Shown: in pieces, positions 24,775-34,072 of the stretch
Position numbering within the stretch: the stretch's first letter is position 1
Layout of the letters: each line of letters starts with the position of its first letter
NCBI RefSeq assembly: GCF_002234575.2
Contig: NZ_CP022464.2
Coordinates: forward strand, 4,154,001 to 4,218,000
Length of the DNA stretch: 64,000 nucleotides
DNA from: Enterocloster bolteae
GTDB lineage: Bacteria; Bacillota; Clostridia; Lachnospirales; Lachnospiraceae
Direction of reading: 5' to 3'
Position numbers and translations under genes: made by a program
The notes under the pieces: generated by a model
Told to the model about the DNA's origin: nothing
The model's database searches: none
The model's input: the letters and a program-made list of their open reading frames with translations, nothing else

Positions 24775-25878
24775 CTATACTTCTGTCATACACTCCTCCC
24801 TGAAACGAAATCCCCATCCGTCCCCTTCCCTGGGACTGGCAAATCCGTTTTCTATCTCCATGGCATTATCTATGATGCCGTCAATCCAGTCAAAGGACTC
24901 TGCTCCATAAGGACTCCTGACCGTACACAGCAGTGGGACATCGTAATCCTTATAATAATGGGGCAGGACCGGCAATCCGAAGGCCTCAGCCAGGGCAGCG
25001 GATTCCCTCCACGCCTCCACCCCTCCCAGCCGGACGATGTCCGGCTGCCATAAATCCAGGGCGTTGCGCACTGAAAGCTGTTTTAAAGCCTCAAAATCAT
25101 ATTCCCGCTCCCCCATGGCCAGCGCAATGCCGCACTGGTTTCTCAAAAGCTGGTATCCGGCATAGTCCGTGTGGACCACCGGCTCCTCAAACCACTGTAT
25201 TCCCATGGAGGAAGCCCTGCGGGCCAGCTCCAGCGCATCCGGCACATTGAATCCCTGATTGGCGTCCATCATGATTTTCACACTGTCCCCCAGCGCCTCC
25301 CTGCACTTTGCCAGACGTTCCGCATCACGTTCGATGCTTCCCGAACCAACCTTGATTTTAACGGCCTTAAAACCTCTCTTTTTATAATCCAGCACTTCCT
25401 CCAGCAGTTCCTGGTCCGTGTAGGAAATCCAGCCGCCGCTGCCGTATACAGGTATCCTTCTCCGGTTGGCCCCCAGCATCTTCCACACCGGCTGGCGGCA
25501 TGTATGTCCCCAGGCATCCCACATGGCCAGGTTCACGGCAGCAATGGCGCAGTTGTTGATTCCCGTATTGCCAAAGTATTCCGCCTCCCGGTCCCAGTCA
25601 GCCCTGGCCAGCACCGTATCATATACAGCGTACTCTCCCGCGCTGATAAAGCTGCAGACATCCCTGAGCGCTCCCTCCATTGCTCCCGGAGAATAGTGGA
25701 AGGACAGCACATACCCCTGGCCCCTTACACCCTCCGCTGTCATCAGCTCCACAATATAAAAACCGATTTGGCTGATTGTGTGTGTGGAATCCGCAATGGG
25801 TCTGCTGATATCAGACACAGCCCTGTAAAAATGTATATCCTTTATCTTTTCTTTTACATTCATTTTACCTGCAGTCAT
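24775..25878 (-). CDS. enolase-superfamily sugar-acid dehydratase
   Basis: 367 residues, mandelate racemase / muconate lactonizing fold. The catalytic lysines are in KAVKIKVG (KxK), metal ligands in MMDANQGF, WFEEPV and AMGEREYDF, and the general base/acid His in LPHYYKDYD. It probably dehydrates an aldonate or aldarate; the sequence does not tell which. ATG 25878 has GGTGA upstream and lies four bases after the uxaC stop; a TTG at 25893 is less likely. Last gene of the sugar-acid operon. Confidence 0.82.
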   Translation of the reverse strand: MTAGKMNVKEKIKDIHFYRAVSDISRPIADSTHTISQIGFYIVELMTAEGVRGQGYVLSFHYSPGAMEGALRDVCSFISAGEYAVYDTVLARADWDREAEYFGNTGINNCAIAAVNLAMWDAWGHTCRQPVWKMLGANRRRIPVYGSGGWISYTDQELLEEVLDYKKRGFKAVKIKVGSGSIERDAERLAKCREALGDSVKIMMDANQGFNVPDALELARRASSMGIQWFEEPVVHTDYAGYQLLRNQCGIALAMGEREYDFEALKQLSVRNALDLWQPDIVRLGGVEAWRESAALAEAFGLPVLPHYYKDYDVPLLCTVRSPYGAESFDWIDGIIDNAMEIENGFASPREGDGWGFRFREECMTEV

Positions 25879-25882
25879 GTTC

Positions 25883-27286
25883 TCACCATCCAAAGTATTC
25901 TTTTACATTCCTGTAGCATATTCCTTCTATTATTTCCTTCAGATATTTCTCGCCGGAGAAATATTCTCCGCGCTCCACCAGTTCTCCCAGATAGCTGCAG
26001 AGACAGCGGCGGTAAAGCTCATGGCGCGGATAACTTAAGAAACTCCTGGAATCCGTCAGCATTCCAACGGACAGGCTCAGGGGATACAGATTCCCTGCTC
26101 CGCCAAACTGGCGCATGATGCCGAAGGGCTGGTCGTTGAACCACCAGGGAGCGCCCAGCTGTACCTTCCCCCTTACCGTGCCGTCGCAGAAGCCTGCTGC
26201 CAGAACGGCAAAGGGTTCCATCTGCGCAGGGTTTAAGGGATACAGAATTGTCTTTGGAAGCTGATCAAGCTCTGTCAGCCGGTCCAGGATACGTCCCACG
26301 GATTTTACGGACGTGGAGTCATCCACACAGTCAAAACCTGTGGACTGCCCGATTTCCTGCACCTTCCTGTGATTGGCGTCCAGATAGGTACCGATATGAA
26401 GCTGCATCACAAAATGATATTTTTTATAGAGCTTTGCCATTTCAATCAGGAACGCGGATTTATACCTGTTTATTTCCACCTCTGATAACTGCTCCCCAGC
26501 CGCAGCCTTTTGAAAAATGTCCTCCGCCTGGGCCTCGGTGTATTCCTCCCACACAATGTGGGCAATGCCGTTGTCGCTGACCGTTGTTCCAAATTCCGCA
26601 AAAAATGCCAGACGTTGTTCCAGCGCTCCCATCATGGAGGAAAAATCCACGATTTCCTGCCCCGCTGCCTGGGAAAGGATTTTCATATAATCCGAAAATG
26701 TCTTCCGCTCGCAGTAAAATGCCCTGTCAGGCCTGAAGGCCGTGAGAATGCGCGTCTTTAAAACTGCATTCTCCTTTATTTTCATGTGATATTCCAGGCT
26801 GTCCGCCGGATCCTCCGTGGTGCTGAGCAGTTCTACCCCGGACCGTTCCAGACACCATCCGGGCGTCATGTGAAGCTGCCTGATCCGCTGGTTGGTGCGC
26901 CGGTAAATCTCCTCCGCATTATCCGGTCCAAGGGGTTCCTCTATGTCAAAGTACCGCTTCAGCTCCAGGGCGCACCATATATAAAGGGGATTGCCTGCAA
27001 GATAGGGCATGATCTGCGCAAATTTCAGAAATTTTTCATAGTAGCTTTTTGTTCCGGTGATATACTCCTCGCTGATTCCGAATGTGCGCATGGCCCTCCA
27101 TTTATAATGGTCATGAGCCAGCCACATTTCACCCAAATCCTTGAACTCCCTGTTTTCACAGATTTCCCTGGCCTCCAGATGGCAGTGGTAATCCACAATA
27201 GGAAGCCTCTCCCCATAGCTGTGGTACAGCCGGCTTCCCGTGGGGTTTGTCAGAAGAAACTCCTCGGAAAAACAATCAGAACCCAA
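25883..27286 (-). CDS. uxaC: glucuronate isomerase
   Basis: 467 residues, full length. Interconverts D-glucuronate/fructuronate or D-galacturonate/tagaturonate. DYHCHLEAREIC near the N-terminus is the metal-site signature of the amidohydrolase-like fold, and YHFVMQLHIGTYLD and VDDSTSVKSVGRILD are family features. The TTG start at 27286 lies inside the end of the preceding dehydrogenase gene but has GGAGGT seven bases upstream. Overlaps that gene by 11 bp. Confidence 0.92.
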   Translation of the reverse strand: MGSDCFSEEFLLTNPTGSRLYHSYGERLPIVDYHCHLEAREICENREFKDLGEMWLAHDHYKWRAMRTFGISEEYITGTKSYYEKFLKFAQIMPYLAGNPLYIWCALELKRYFDIEEPLGPDNAEEIYRRTNQRIRQLHMTPGWCLERSGVELLSTTEDPADSLEYHMKIKENAVLKTRILTAFRPDRAFYCERKTFSDYMKILSQAAGQEIVDFSSMMGALEQRLAFFAEFGTTVSDNGIAHIVWEEYTEAQAEDIFQKAAAGEQLSEVEINRYKSAFLIEMAKLYKKYHFVMQLHIGTYLDANHRKVQEIGQSTGFDCVDDSTSVKSVGRILDRLTELDQLPKTILYPLNPAQMEPFAVLAAGFCDGTVRGKVQLGAPWWFNDQPFGIMRQFGGAGNLYPLSLSVGMLTDSRSFLSYPRHELYRRCLCSYLGELVERGEYFSGEKYLKEIIEGICYRNVKEYFGW

Positions 27287-28046
27287 TCAGAGCACCTCCA
27301 TCCACCGGCAGGCAGGTGCCTGATATGTATCCGGCCGCGTCACTGCTTAAAAATACGGCAGCCATACCTATATCTGTCACGCTTCCCACCTTCTGCATGG
27401 GAATCCGTCCCAGGATTTTTCCCAAACGGACCTGGTCCCCGTCCGTGGCCTTATGGAACATGGGCGTATCAATCCATCCCGGCGCAATGGCGTTGACGCG
27501 CACCCCGTAAGGACCGCCTTCTGCTGCCAGGGTATGCACCAGGCCCAGATAACCTGCCTTGGCCGTGGCATAGCCTGCCACCTGCGGCTGGCCGATGTAG
27601 CTGGTCATGCTGGCCTGGAACAGGATACTTCCCTTCCCCTGCTCCTTCATGTGGGGGAACAGTGCCTTTGTCAGCGCAAAAGCGCCCACCAGGTGTACGT
27701 TCAGCACGTTTACGTAATCCTCCACCGTCATGTCCTCAATGTATTTCTTGCAATGGTTTCCCGCATTGTTCACCAGGATGGTCACCGGCCCCTGCTCCGC
27801 TATGACCCGGTCCGCCATCTCCTGGGTATGGTCTGTGTCCGTTATGTCAAACTGATAAAACACAGCCTTTCCCCCAAACTCCTTTAAGGCTTCCCGCCCC
27901 TGTTCCCGGCTCTCATAGCTCAGCACCGCCACCTTTGCGCCTGCCCCCACCATGCACCTGGTGATTGCAAGCCCCAGTCCGGTGGTGCCGCCTGTAACAA
28001 TTGCGGTCTGCCCCTCTAATGAAAAATAACTTCCTGTATCAAACAT
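27276..28046 (-). CDS. short-chain dehydrogenase, sugar-acid reductase type
   Basis: 256 residues, classical SDR. Cofactor motif TGGTTGLG (near 18-25), NNAG, catalytic Ser in FQASMTSYIG and YATAK. The C-terminal GYISGTCLPVDGGALIGF is usual. Beside uxaC it is likely to act on a keto-uronate or a keto-deoxy sugar acid, in the role UxuB/KduD plays elsewhere. GGGAGG precedes the ATG. Confidence 0.88.
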   Translation of the reverse strand: MFDTGSYFSLEGQTAIVTGGTTGLGLAITRCMVGAGAKVAVLSYESREQGREALKEFGGKAVFYQFDITDTDHTQEMADRVIAEQGPVTILVNNAGNHCKKYIEDMTVEDYVNVLNVHLVGAFALTKALFPHMKEQGKGSILFQASMTSYIGQPQVAGYATAKAGYLGLVHTLAAEGGPYGVRVNAIAPGWIDTPMFHKATDGDQVRLGKILGRIPMQKVGSVTDIGMAAVFLSSDAAGYISGTCLPVDGGALIGF

Positions 28047-28049
28047 TGC

Positions 28050-29270
28050 CTATGCCTCCCTGCATTTTTTCGTTGCGTCCCTGTCCTGATATTTATACGG
28101 TATAAAATACTCTTTGTGGCCCAGCGCCTCGCTTTTGCTCTTTGTGCCGGAAGCCACCTCTGCCGCCATTTTGAGAAGCCTTTGTGCCATCTCATCCTGA
28201 GAGCAGCGCCCCTCCAGCACCGGCCCGGCGTCAAAGTCCATATCCTCCTCCATGGCCCTGTAGGTAGCAGAGTTTCCCGTGATTTTAATACAGGGAACCA
28301 CAGCGGATCCCACCACATTTCCCCTGCCTGTTACCAGAAATACAATATGGCTGTGGCATGCAGCCAAATCCATCAGCCCTTCGCTGTCATTGGGATTGGT
28401 GATTCCAAACTGCATCCAGTATGGATCCGGCGTGGAATCCAACAGCCACAGACCAGGATGAGGCGGCTTAACCCCCACCTTAAGAACTCCCTCAATGGGT
28501 CTGCTTCCGCTTTTTATGAGGGCTCCCATGCTTTTTTCTTCAATGGTGGACAGCCCTCCCGCAAAATTACCCGGGCTGACCGAATACTGGCGCACGGATT
28601 TGCAGTACTCCAGGGCCTTATCATATGTATCCCCAATCTCCTGCCTGGCCCTTTCATTTGCAGCGCGCCCCACCAGCATCTCCTTAAGGCCTATGGCCTC
28701 CACGATTTCCTCAAAAATGGCCGTTCCTCCCAAATCGGTCAGCCGGTCGAAAAACCGTCCCACCACCACATTTCCGGCCAGCCCGCTGGTGTAATCAGAC
28801 CCTCCGCACTCTGCCCCTATGATTAAATCCCGGATTCCCATGGGTTTTCTTTTGGTATCCTTAAGCCGTTCCCGCATCAGCCCCACAACAGCCAGGCCCT
28901 TCTCTATGGTCTTTCTGGTTCCGCCCTCCTGCTGAATGAACATCCAGGCGGCTTCCTTTCCCTCCTTCCCGGCTATGTCCGCCAGCCATTCCGGCTGCAC
29001 ATACTCGCACCCCAGCCCAACGGTCAGCACAGCGCCCACATTGGGATGGCGTATCAGGGCAATCAGAAGGCGCACCGCATATTCATTATCCGTACAGCCC
29101 GAAAATCCGACCACCTCTGTCTCCGGGTCCCCTGCAAGTCTTACGATTTCCCTGGCCACAAAAGAAGCGCACTCCACGGTGTAGATGACCAGCACCTTAT
29201 TGCGTATTCCCATTGCGCCGTTCTTCCTCACATAGCCCATCCAGCTATATTCCCTTTTAAGGTTATCCAT
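28050..29270 (-). CDS. UxaA-type dehydratase, large (C-terminal) subunit
   Basis: 406 residues matching the catalytic part of altronate/galactarate dehydratases (UxaA, GarD). GYVRKNGAMGIRNKVLVI, GCTDNEYA, GAECGGSDYTSG and the Cys/His pattern in DLAACHSHIVFLVTGRGN fit an Fe-S or metal-dependent dehydratase. The start is ATG 29270, six bases after AGGAGG; the ATG at 29288 is upstream of that site. The SAF-domain half is encoded by the separate gene just before, so the enzyme is split. A sulfolactate sulfo-lyase (SuyB) reading is possible but less likely beside uxaC. Confidence 0.85.
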   Translation of the reverse strand: MDNLKREYSWMGYVRKNGAMGIRNKVLVIYTVECASFVAREIVRLAGDPETEVVGFSGCTDNEYAVRLLIALIRHPNVGAVLTVGLGCEYVQPEWLADIAGKEGKEAAWMFIQQEGGTRKTIEKGLAVVGLMRERLKDTKRKPMGIRDLIIGAECGGSDYTSGLAGNVVVGRFFDRLTDLGGTAIFEEIVEAIGLKEMLVGRAANERARQEIGDTYDKALEYCKSVRQYSVSPGNFAGGLSTIEEKSMGALIKSGSRPIEGVLKVGVKPPHPGLWLLDSTPDPYWMQFGITNPNDSEGLMDLAACHSHIVFLVTGRGNVVGSAVVPCIKITGNSATYRAMEEDMDFDAGPVLEGRCSQDEMAQRLLKMAAEVASGTKSKSEALGHKEYFIPYKYQDRDATKKCREA

Positions 29271-29280
29271 CGCCTGCCTC

Positions 29281-29628
29281 CTACTCATATCTGGTATCCT
29301 TGGGCGCTCCGGTCATCACGTCCAGGTGGCTGGAGCGCTCATCGTACACGCTGCGGATATTGTGAAGATGGACCCATTCCCCGGCCCTTATGTCCTTTGA
29401 TGCCCTGGCAATGCGCACCCCGTATTTTATGACATCCTCCCCGGCCCTTATGTTTTGGAGAGCGATTTTATGGCCTTTTGGTATCTTCTGAACAGCCTCG
29501 GCTTCCCTCATGCATCCATCGCCTAGAAGCCTTAGCGCACCGGGGATGAGCTCCTCCAGGGCAGTGGCCACATTGTCTTTTTGTTCAATCTGAAATGCCC
29601 TTTGTATTATTTCCATTGTTCCATCCAT
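29281..29628 (-). CDS. UxaA-type dehydratase, small SAF-domain subunit
   Basis: 115 residues. The SAF fold pattern is visible in IPKGHKIALQNIRAGEDVIKYGVRIARASKDIRAGEWVHLHNI, matching the N-terminal domain of UxaA or the small subunit of split relatives. The start is uncertain: GAGGAGG lies 13-14 bases before ATG 29628, and an ATG at 29616 is also in frame. It overlaps nothing and ends 10 bp before the large subunit start. Confidence 0.8.
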   Translation of the reverse strand: MDGTMEIIQRAFQIEQKDNVATALEELIPGALRLLGDGCMREAEAVQKIPKGHKIALQNIRAGEDVIKYGVRIARASKDIRAGEWVHLHNIRSVYDERSSHLDVMTGAPKDTRYE

Positions 29629-29647
29629 CCGGCCCGTCGTCCCTCCT

Positions 29648-30313
29648 CTACAAAATACCGAATTTCGCAAATGCATCCGTGGCGCTCATACCGTCCTCGA
29701 TGGCCTTTCTCACTGTCTTTTCCCCGGCAGCCTTTTTAAGGGCCTTTATAAGTACCTCATCCGCTGCTTCCCTGGGAATGACCAGCACTCCGTCCACATC
29801 ACCGAAAATCAAATCCCCGTCATGAATCCTTACCTGTCCTATCTCAATGTCGCACCTAAAATCCACCACCTGAGTGCGGACGCTGGAATCCTGGGCATAA
29901 CAGCCGCAGGAAAATACCGGCCAGTTCTGGGACAGCACCTGGGGCGTATCCCTGTGCCACCCGTTCACCACGGCGCCGGACGCCTTCCTGGTTCTGGCCG
30001 CTGCAGTCAGAAGCTCCCCCCAGTAGGCGCACCGTTTGGTTCCGCCCGCAGCAATATATATCTCATTTTCCTTCAGCTGGTCCAGCGCCTCCGTCAGAAG
30101 CCCAAAGGGCTTTTTCTGCGGTCCGTACACATCTGTCATCAGCACGGTCATGGCCTTTCCCGCCAGCTTCATATCCTCGCGCAGAGGCCGGATATCCTGG
30201 GGCAGAAACTGGTGATAATATCCCAGTTCGTCCAGTATGTCGCCCACCACGGGTGTATAGAGCTTCTCCCTCATCAGGGCGAATTTTTCATTTTCATCAT
30301 TCCACAATTTCAT
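29648..30313 (-). CDS. RraA-like aldolase/decarboxylase-family protein
   Basis: 221 residues of the RraA / 4-hydroxy-4-methyl-2-oxoglutarate aldolase fold: TPVVGDILDELGY, GGTKRCAYWGELLTAAA, GAVVNGWHRDTP and GDLIFGDVDGVLVIPRE. True RraA (ribonuclease E regulator) is shorter and has no context here. In this operon a retro-aldol or decarboxylation step on a keto-deoxy sugar acid is more plausible; no other aldolase is present. GAGGAGG precedes the ATG. Confidence 0.8.
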   Translation of the reverse strand: MKLWNDENEKFALMREKLYTPVVGDILDELGYYHQFLPQDIRPLREDMKLAGKAMTVLMTDVYGPQKKPFGLLTEALDQLKENEIYIAAGGTKRCAYWGELLTAAARTRKASGAVVNGWHRDTPQVLSQNWPVFSCGCYAQDSSVRTQVVDFRCDIEIGQVRIHDGDLIFGDVDGVLVIPREAADEVLIKALKKAAGEKTVRKAIEDGMSATDAFAKFGIL

Positions 30314-30329
30314 GACATTACCTCCTCTG

Positions 30330-31073
30330 CTAATAACCGAAGCTTAAAGCCCCGCCGTCCACGGCGAAGTCCTGTCCGGTTATATACTCTGATTCATCTG
30401 ACACCAGGAACTTTACCATGGCGCCGATATCCCTGGGATTGCCGAAACAGTGCACCGGCATTCTGGCCAGTATTTTCTGCTTCCTCTCTTCGTCCATGAC
30501 CTTGCGGCTCATCTCCGAGGGAAACCATCCGGGTGCAACCGAGTTTACATTGATACCATCCTGGGCCCATTCCACCGCCAGCCCCCTTGTCATGGACAGC
30601 ACAGCTCCCTTGCTGGTACAGTAGGGCACCACCTCCGAAAACCCCAGATGGGCTGCCATGGAAGTGATGTTCACGATTCTGCCCCTGTTGGGAGACTGTC
30701 TTAAATAGGGGTAGCACAAGGTGCACAGCTTAAACACACTGCTTACGTTTACCTGGAGCACCTTCTCAAAATCTGCGTCCGAAACATCCTGCGCCAGGCT
30801 CTTTACCGTGATTCCCGCGTTGTTTACCAGAAAATCAATGCCGTGTTCACGGCCGATTCTCTCTGTTAGTTCCCCCATCTCCTTATAATCGCTTACATCC
30901 GCCGCCAGATGAATCACATTTTCATGGCTGGTCTCCCCTTCCAGCTTCGGCCTGCCGCTCCGGCTGACAGCATACACCACTGCCCCTGCCTCAGCCAGAA
31001 CATTGGCCGCGGCAAACCCAAGTCCGCTGGATCCGCCTGTAATAATTCCCGTCTTACCCGCCAATTCCATCAT
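30330..31073 (-). CDS. short-chain dehydrogenase
   Basis: 247 residues. TGGSSGLG cofactor loop, NNAG, catalytic Ser in NITSMAAHLG and YCTSK; C-terminal EYITGQDFAVDGGALSFGY. ATG 31073 overlaps the stop of the preceding gene as ATGA, with GGAGGTGT upstream; a longer frame to 31103 is inside that gene. Probably oxidises or reduces a sugar-acid intermediate; distinct from the second SDR downstream. Confidence 0.87.
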   Translation of the reverse strand: MMELAGKTGIITGGSSGLGFAAANVLAEAGAVVYAVSRSGRPKLEGETSHENVIHLAADVSDYKEMGELTERIGREHGIDFLVNNAGITVKSLAQDVSDADFEKVLQVNVSSVFKLCTLCYPYLRQSPNRGRIVNITSMAAHLGFSEVVPYCTSKGAVLSMTRGLAVEWAQDGINVNSVAPGWFPSEMSRKVMDEERKQKILARMPVHCFGNPRDIGAMVKFLVSDESEYITGQDFAVDGGALSFGY

Positions 31074-32191
31074 TCCGACACCTCCATCTGATGGGAAACA
31101 CAATTTCGTTCAATCAGCTCCCAGTCCAGTTCTCCGCCGATTCCCGGCTTGTCAGGAACTGTAATTATCCCTTTCTCATCAATGGGAAGAAGTCCCTTCA
31201 TGGGGAACATGAAATCCTCTTCCGGCACAAAATACTCAAAATATCTGCAATTGCGTATGGCGCAGGAAACGTGAAGGTTTACCAGGTCCATGTAATTCAT
31301 GGTCGTGGTATGAATCTCGCACTGCATTCCGAAGCTTTCTGCCAGGTGTGCTATTTTCAAAGTTCCCGTAACCCCGCATTTCCATGACACATCGGCCCTG
31401 ACAATATCCGCCGCCTTCTGGTTGATGACCTGCGCCACCCCCCAGTGACATCCCCTGGTAGTCTCCGTGGCGGCAATGGGAATATCCAGGGCGGCACACA
31501 GCTGGGTATATTTGTTCAGTTCAAAATCCCGGAAGGGTTCCTCCAGCCATTCATACCCCAGCTTCTCCAGGTGCCTTCCCACCCTGACTGCTTCTTCCAG
31601 TGTATATTCCGCCACAGGGTCGCTCATGAGCTTCATATCCGGTCCCACTGCCTTGCGTATATTCTCGTGGATTTCCATATCCAGCTCACAGGGACCGGAG
31701 GGATGGGCTTTATAACAGTTGACTCCCCTGGATTTGTAATAGAGGGCCTCCCGCACATACTCCTGCGGGTCCTCATGGAACAGCCCGCTGGCATATACAG
31801 GCAGAGACCGGCGGTAGGCGCCTATGTATTGATAGAGCGGAAGTCCTGCTGCCTTGGCGCAGATATCCCACAGAGCCACATCCACCGGGCCCGGCAGATA
31901 TACAGGAAAAAAGGTCAGGTGCCGGTCAATGTTCCACAGCTCATGCCATATTTTTTCCCTGTCATAGGGAGAGGCACCCAGAACCACCGGAGCAATATTA
32001 TCGTGCAGATAGCTTTCCGTCACCCGGCCTGACCGCGCTGCCAGGGCTGTTGCGATTCCCTCGTATCCGTTATCCGTTGTCAGCTTAAGCACCACCACAT
32101 CCCAATCCATACTGCTCTTGCCCTTGCGTTTTTCATCAAACAGGCACTTATTTCGTTTAACCCACCAGGTTTCAAATTTTACGATTTTCAT
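31070..32191 (-). CDS. enolase-superfamily protein with KxH motif
   Basis: 373 residues. Metal ligands are recognisable in KLMSDPVAEY, WLEEPFRD and AATETTRG, and a His in CEIHTTTMNY. Where most racemase/dehydratase members have KxK, this one reads NCYKAHP (K-x-H). That is unlike the second enolase-type enzyme in the operon, so the two should not be redundant. First enzyme gene after the transporter genes, suggesting it acts early on the imported acid. Confidence 0.8.
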   Translation of the reverse strand: MKIVKFETWWVKRNKCLFDEKRKGKSSMDWDVVVLKLTTDNGYEGIATALAARSGRVTESYLHDNIAPVVLGASPYDREKIWHELWNIDRHLTFFPVYLPGPVDVALWDICAKAAGLPLYQYIGAYRRSLPVYASGLFHEDPQEYVREALYYKSRGVNCYKAHPSGPCELDMEIHENIRKAVGPDMKLMSDPVAEYTLEEAVRVGRHLEKLGYEWLEEPFRDFELNKYTQLCAALDIPIAATETTRGCHWGVAQVINQKAADIVRADVSWKCGVTGTLKIAHLAESFGMQCEIHTTTMNYMDLVNLHVSCAIRNCRYFEYFVPEEDFMFPMKGLLPIDEKGIITVPDKPGIGGELDWELIERNCVSHQMEVSE

Positions 32192-32201
32192 AAGCTGTCT
32201 C

Positions 32202-33041
32202 CTATCCTTTCACTGCTCCTGCCATGATTCCCTTGATAAAATATTTCTGCATGGACAAAAAGATTGCCAGCACAGGAATCAGGGACAGGATAATGGTTGC
32301 TGTCAGGGTACCGTACTGCCACGAAGCAGCCTCATCCCGCAGAAAGGTGATGCCTACTGCAAGGGTCTGGGATTTTGCCGTGGTGCACAGGGTTCTGGCG
32401 TATGTAAACTCTCCCCACACCGAGATAAATGTCATGATGATGACCGTGGCGATTCCGGGCTTCACGATGGGCAGCATCACACGGCTGAAGGTCTGCCACT
32501 GGCCTGCCCCGTCAATTCTGGCTGCTTCCATCATCTCGTTGGGAACGCCGTTAAACTGTCCTCTCATGATGAATACGGACATGGGCAGGTTGGTTGCAAT
32601 ATACGGAAGTATGAGGCCAAGCCTGGTATCAATCAGGTCAAAACGCGACTGCATAATGTAAATCGGTATCAGGTAAATAACATAGGGCAGGGTGATGATT
32701 AGCAGAACAAATCCAAGGAACAGGTCCCTTCCCCAATACTGAAACTTGGAAAAGGAATATCCCAGGGTGGCTGCGAAAAGCACGTTGAACAGCACGCTCC
32801 AAAAGGATACCACAACGGAATTGGAAAAATATTTAAAGAAGTTGCCCAGTTTTGTAAAAATACCCGTATAGTGGCCCAGATAGGGATTTACAGGAAGAAA
32901 GGTAAGGACTGACGAATATATCTCTTCATCCGGCTTTAGCGAGGTGAGCATCGTCCATATGAAGGGAATAATGAAAATAAAGGATATGACGAACAGCAAT
33001 ATAAACACGGCTATGCTGCCGGCGTTTTTCTTAATACTCAT
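32202..33041 (-). CDS. carbohydrate ABC transporter permease, MalG type
   Basis: 279 residues with six predicted membrane helices. The EAA loop EAARIDGAGQWQTFSRVMLP contacts the ATPase. The ATG overlaps the stop of the partner permease as ATGA. No ATP-binding protein is encoded in the operon, so a shared MsmK-type ATPase elsewhere is likely. Confidence 0.93.
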   Translation of the reverse strand: MSIKKNAGSIAVFILLFVISFIFIIPFIWTMLTSLKPDEEIYSSVLTFLPVNPYLGHYTGIFTKLGNFFKYFSNSVVVSFWSVLFNVLFAATLGYSFSKFQYWGRDLFLGFVLLIITLPYVIYLIPIYIMQSRFDLIDTRLGLILPYIATNLPMSVFIMRGQFNGVPNEMMEAARIDGAGQWQTFSRVMLPIVKPGIATVIIMTFISVWGEFTYARTLCTTAKSQTLAVGITFLRDEAASWQYGTLTATIILSLIPVLAIFLSMQKYFIKGIMAGAVKG

Positions 33042-33985
33042 GCCCTGTTCCTCCTTTTTCCGGTCTTTTTCCGTTTCACTTCATCCTCATCCTTTGTCCT
33101 GTTGATGTAAAGATTGATACATGACAAGATCAGGATAACCGCCCCCATAAAATAACCGATGGCAGACGCATAGCCCATCTCGTAATATTTAAACGCGTTC
33201 ATCCATGTGTACTGGTATAGAACCAGAGTGGATGTGCCCGGCCCGCCGTTTGTCATGACGAAGGGCTGTTCAAACACCTTCACGGACTGGATAATGGCCC
33301 ACAGGCCGCAGATTACATAGCTTTCCTTCAGATTAGGCAGAATAATCCTGAAAATCCTCTGGAATGCATTGGCCCCGTCAATCTTGGCGGATTCGATGAT
33401 ATCCGATGGGATTCCTGCAAGGCCTGCCATAAAGAAAATAACAAGCATTCCCATATTTTTCCATAAGCTGACAATTACGATGGAAAACATGGCCCATTTT
33501 CCTTCTCCCAGCCAGTTGTGGGCCCATGTGTCCAGGTGCAGCATTTCCCTGAGCACGCTGTTGAGAAGGCCATACTGGTTGTTTAAAATCCACTGGAAAA
33601 TAATGCCGGTCAGGGAAAGCGGCACCACCATGGATACAAATACGCAGGTGCGAAAGATTCCCGATCCCCTGACGCCCTTGTCTAAAAGCATGGCGATTAT
33701 CAGGGAAATAATCATGATGGACGGGAAAAACAGCAGCGAAAATACCACGGTATTTCTCAGGGAATCCATAAAATATGCATCGGAAAACATCTTTGCAAAG
33801 TTGGAAAGACCTGCGAATACCGGCTTCTTGTCAAAGGCAAAATTGTAATTGGTAAAGCTCAGGTAAAGCGAGCGTAACAGCGGATACCCCATGTAAACAG
33901 CCACAAATATAACCCCCGGAGCTGCAAACGCATAGCCGGGTATCATCTTTTTCAGCTGCACGCCCACACTTTTTTTATTCCCCAT
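33038..33985 (-). CDS. carbohydrate ABC transporter permease, MalF type
   Basis: 315 residues, six predicted helices. EAA loop ESAKIDGANAFQRIFRIILP. Start ATG 33985 has GAGGT five bases upstream; an ATG four codons earlier lies within that site. Partner of the MalG-type permease. Confidence 0.92.
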   Translation of the reverse strand: MGNKKSVGVQLKKMIPGYAFAAPGVIFVAVYMGYPLLRSLYLSFTNYNFAFDKKPVFAGLSNFAKMFSDAYFMDSLRNTVVFSLLFFPSIMIISLIIAMLLDKGVRGSGIFRTCVFVSMVVPLSLTGIIFQWILNNQYGLLNSVLREMLHLDTWAHNWLGEGKWAMFSIVIVSLWKNMGMLVIFFMAGLAGIPSDIIESAKIDGANAFQRIFRIILPNLKESYVICGLWAIIQSVKVFEQPFVMTNGGPGTSTLVLYQYTWMNAFKYYEMGYASAIGYFMGAVILILSCINLYINRTKDEDEVKRKKTGKRRNRA

Positions 33986-34020
33986 ATTCCACCTCATCCT
34001 ATTTCTATGATAGCGGCAGG

Positions 34021-34072
34021 AAAACCGGCCAATGCAAAGACTGTCATTGAACCGGCCCTGCCGGCTGGTTTT
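34021..34072 (-). terminator. hairpin between binding-protein and permease genes
   Basis: AAAACCGGCC / GGCTGGTTTT arms (one mismatch) with AATG / CATT inside, starting at the stop of the binding-protein gene. Such hairpins commonly raise binding-protein output relative to the permeases. Confidence 0.55.

Noticed and set aside
24586..24780. PyrR-binding attenuator before pyrF
   Set aside because: No anti-antiterminator sequence or terminator hairpin in the short leader.
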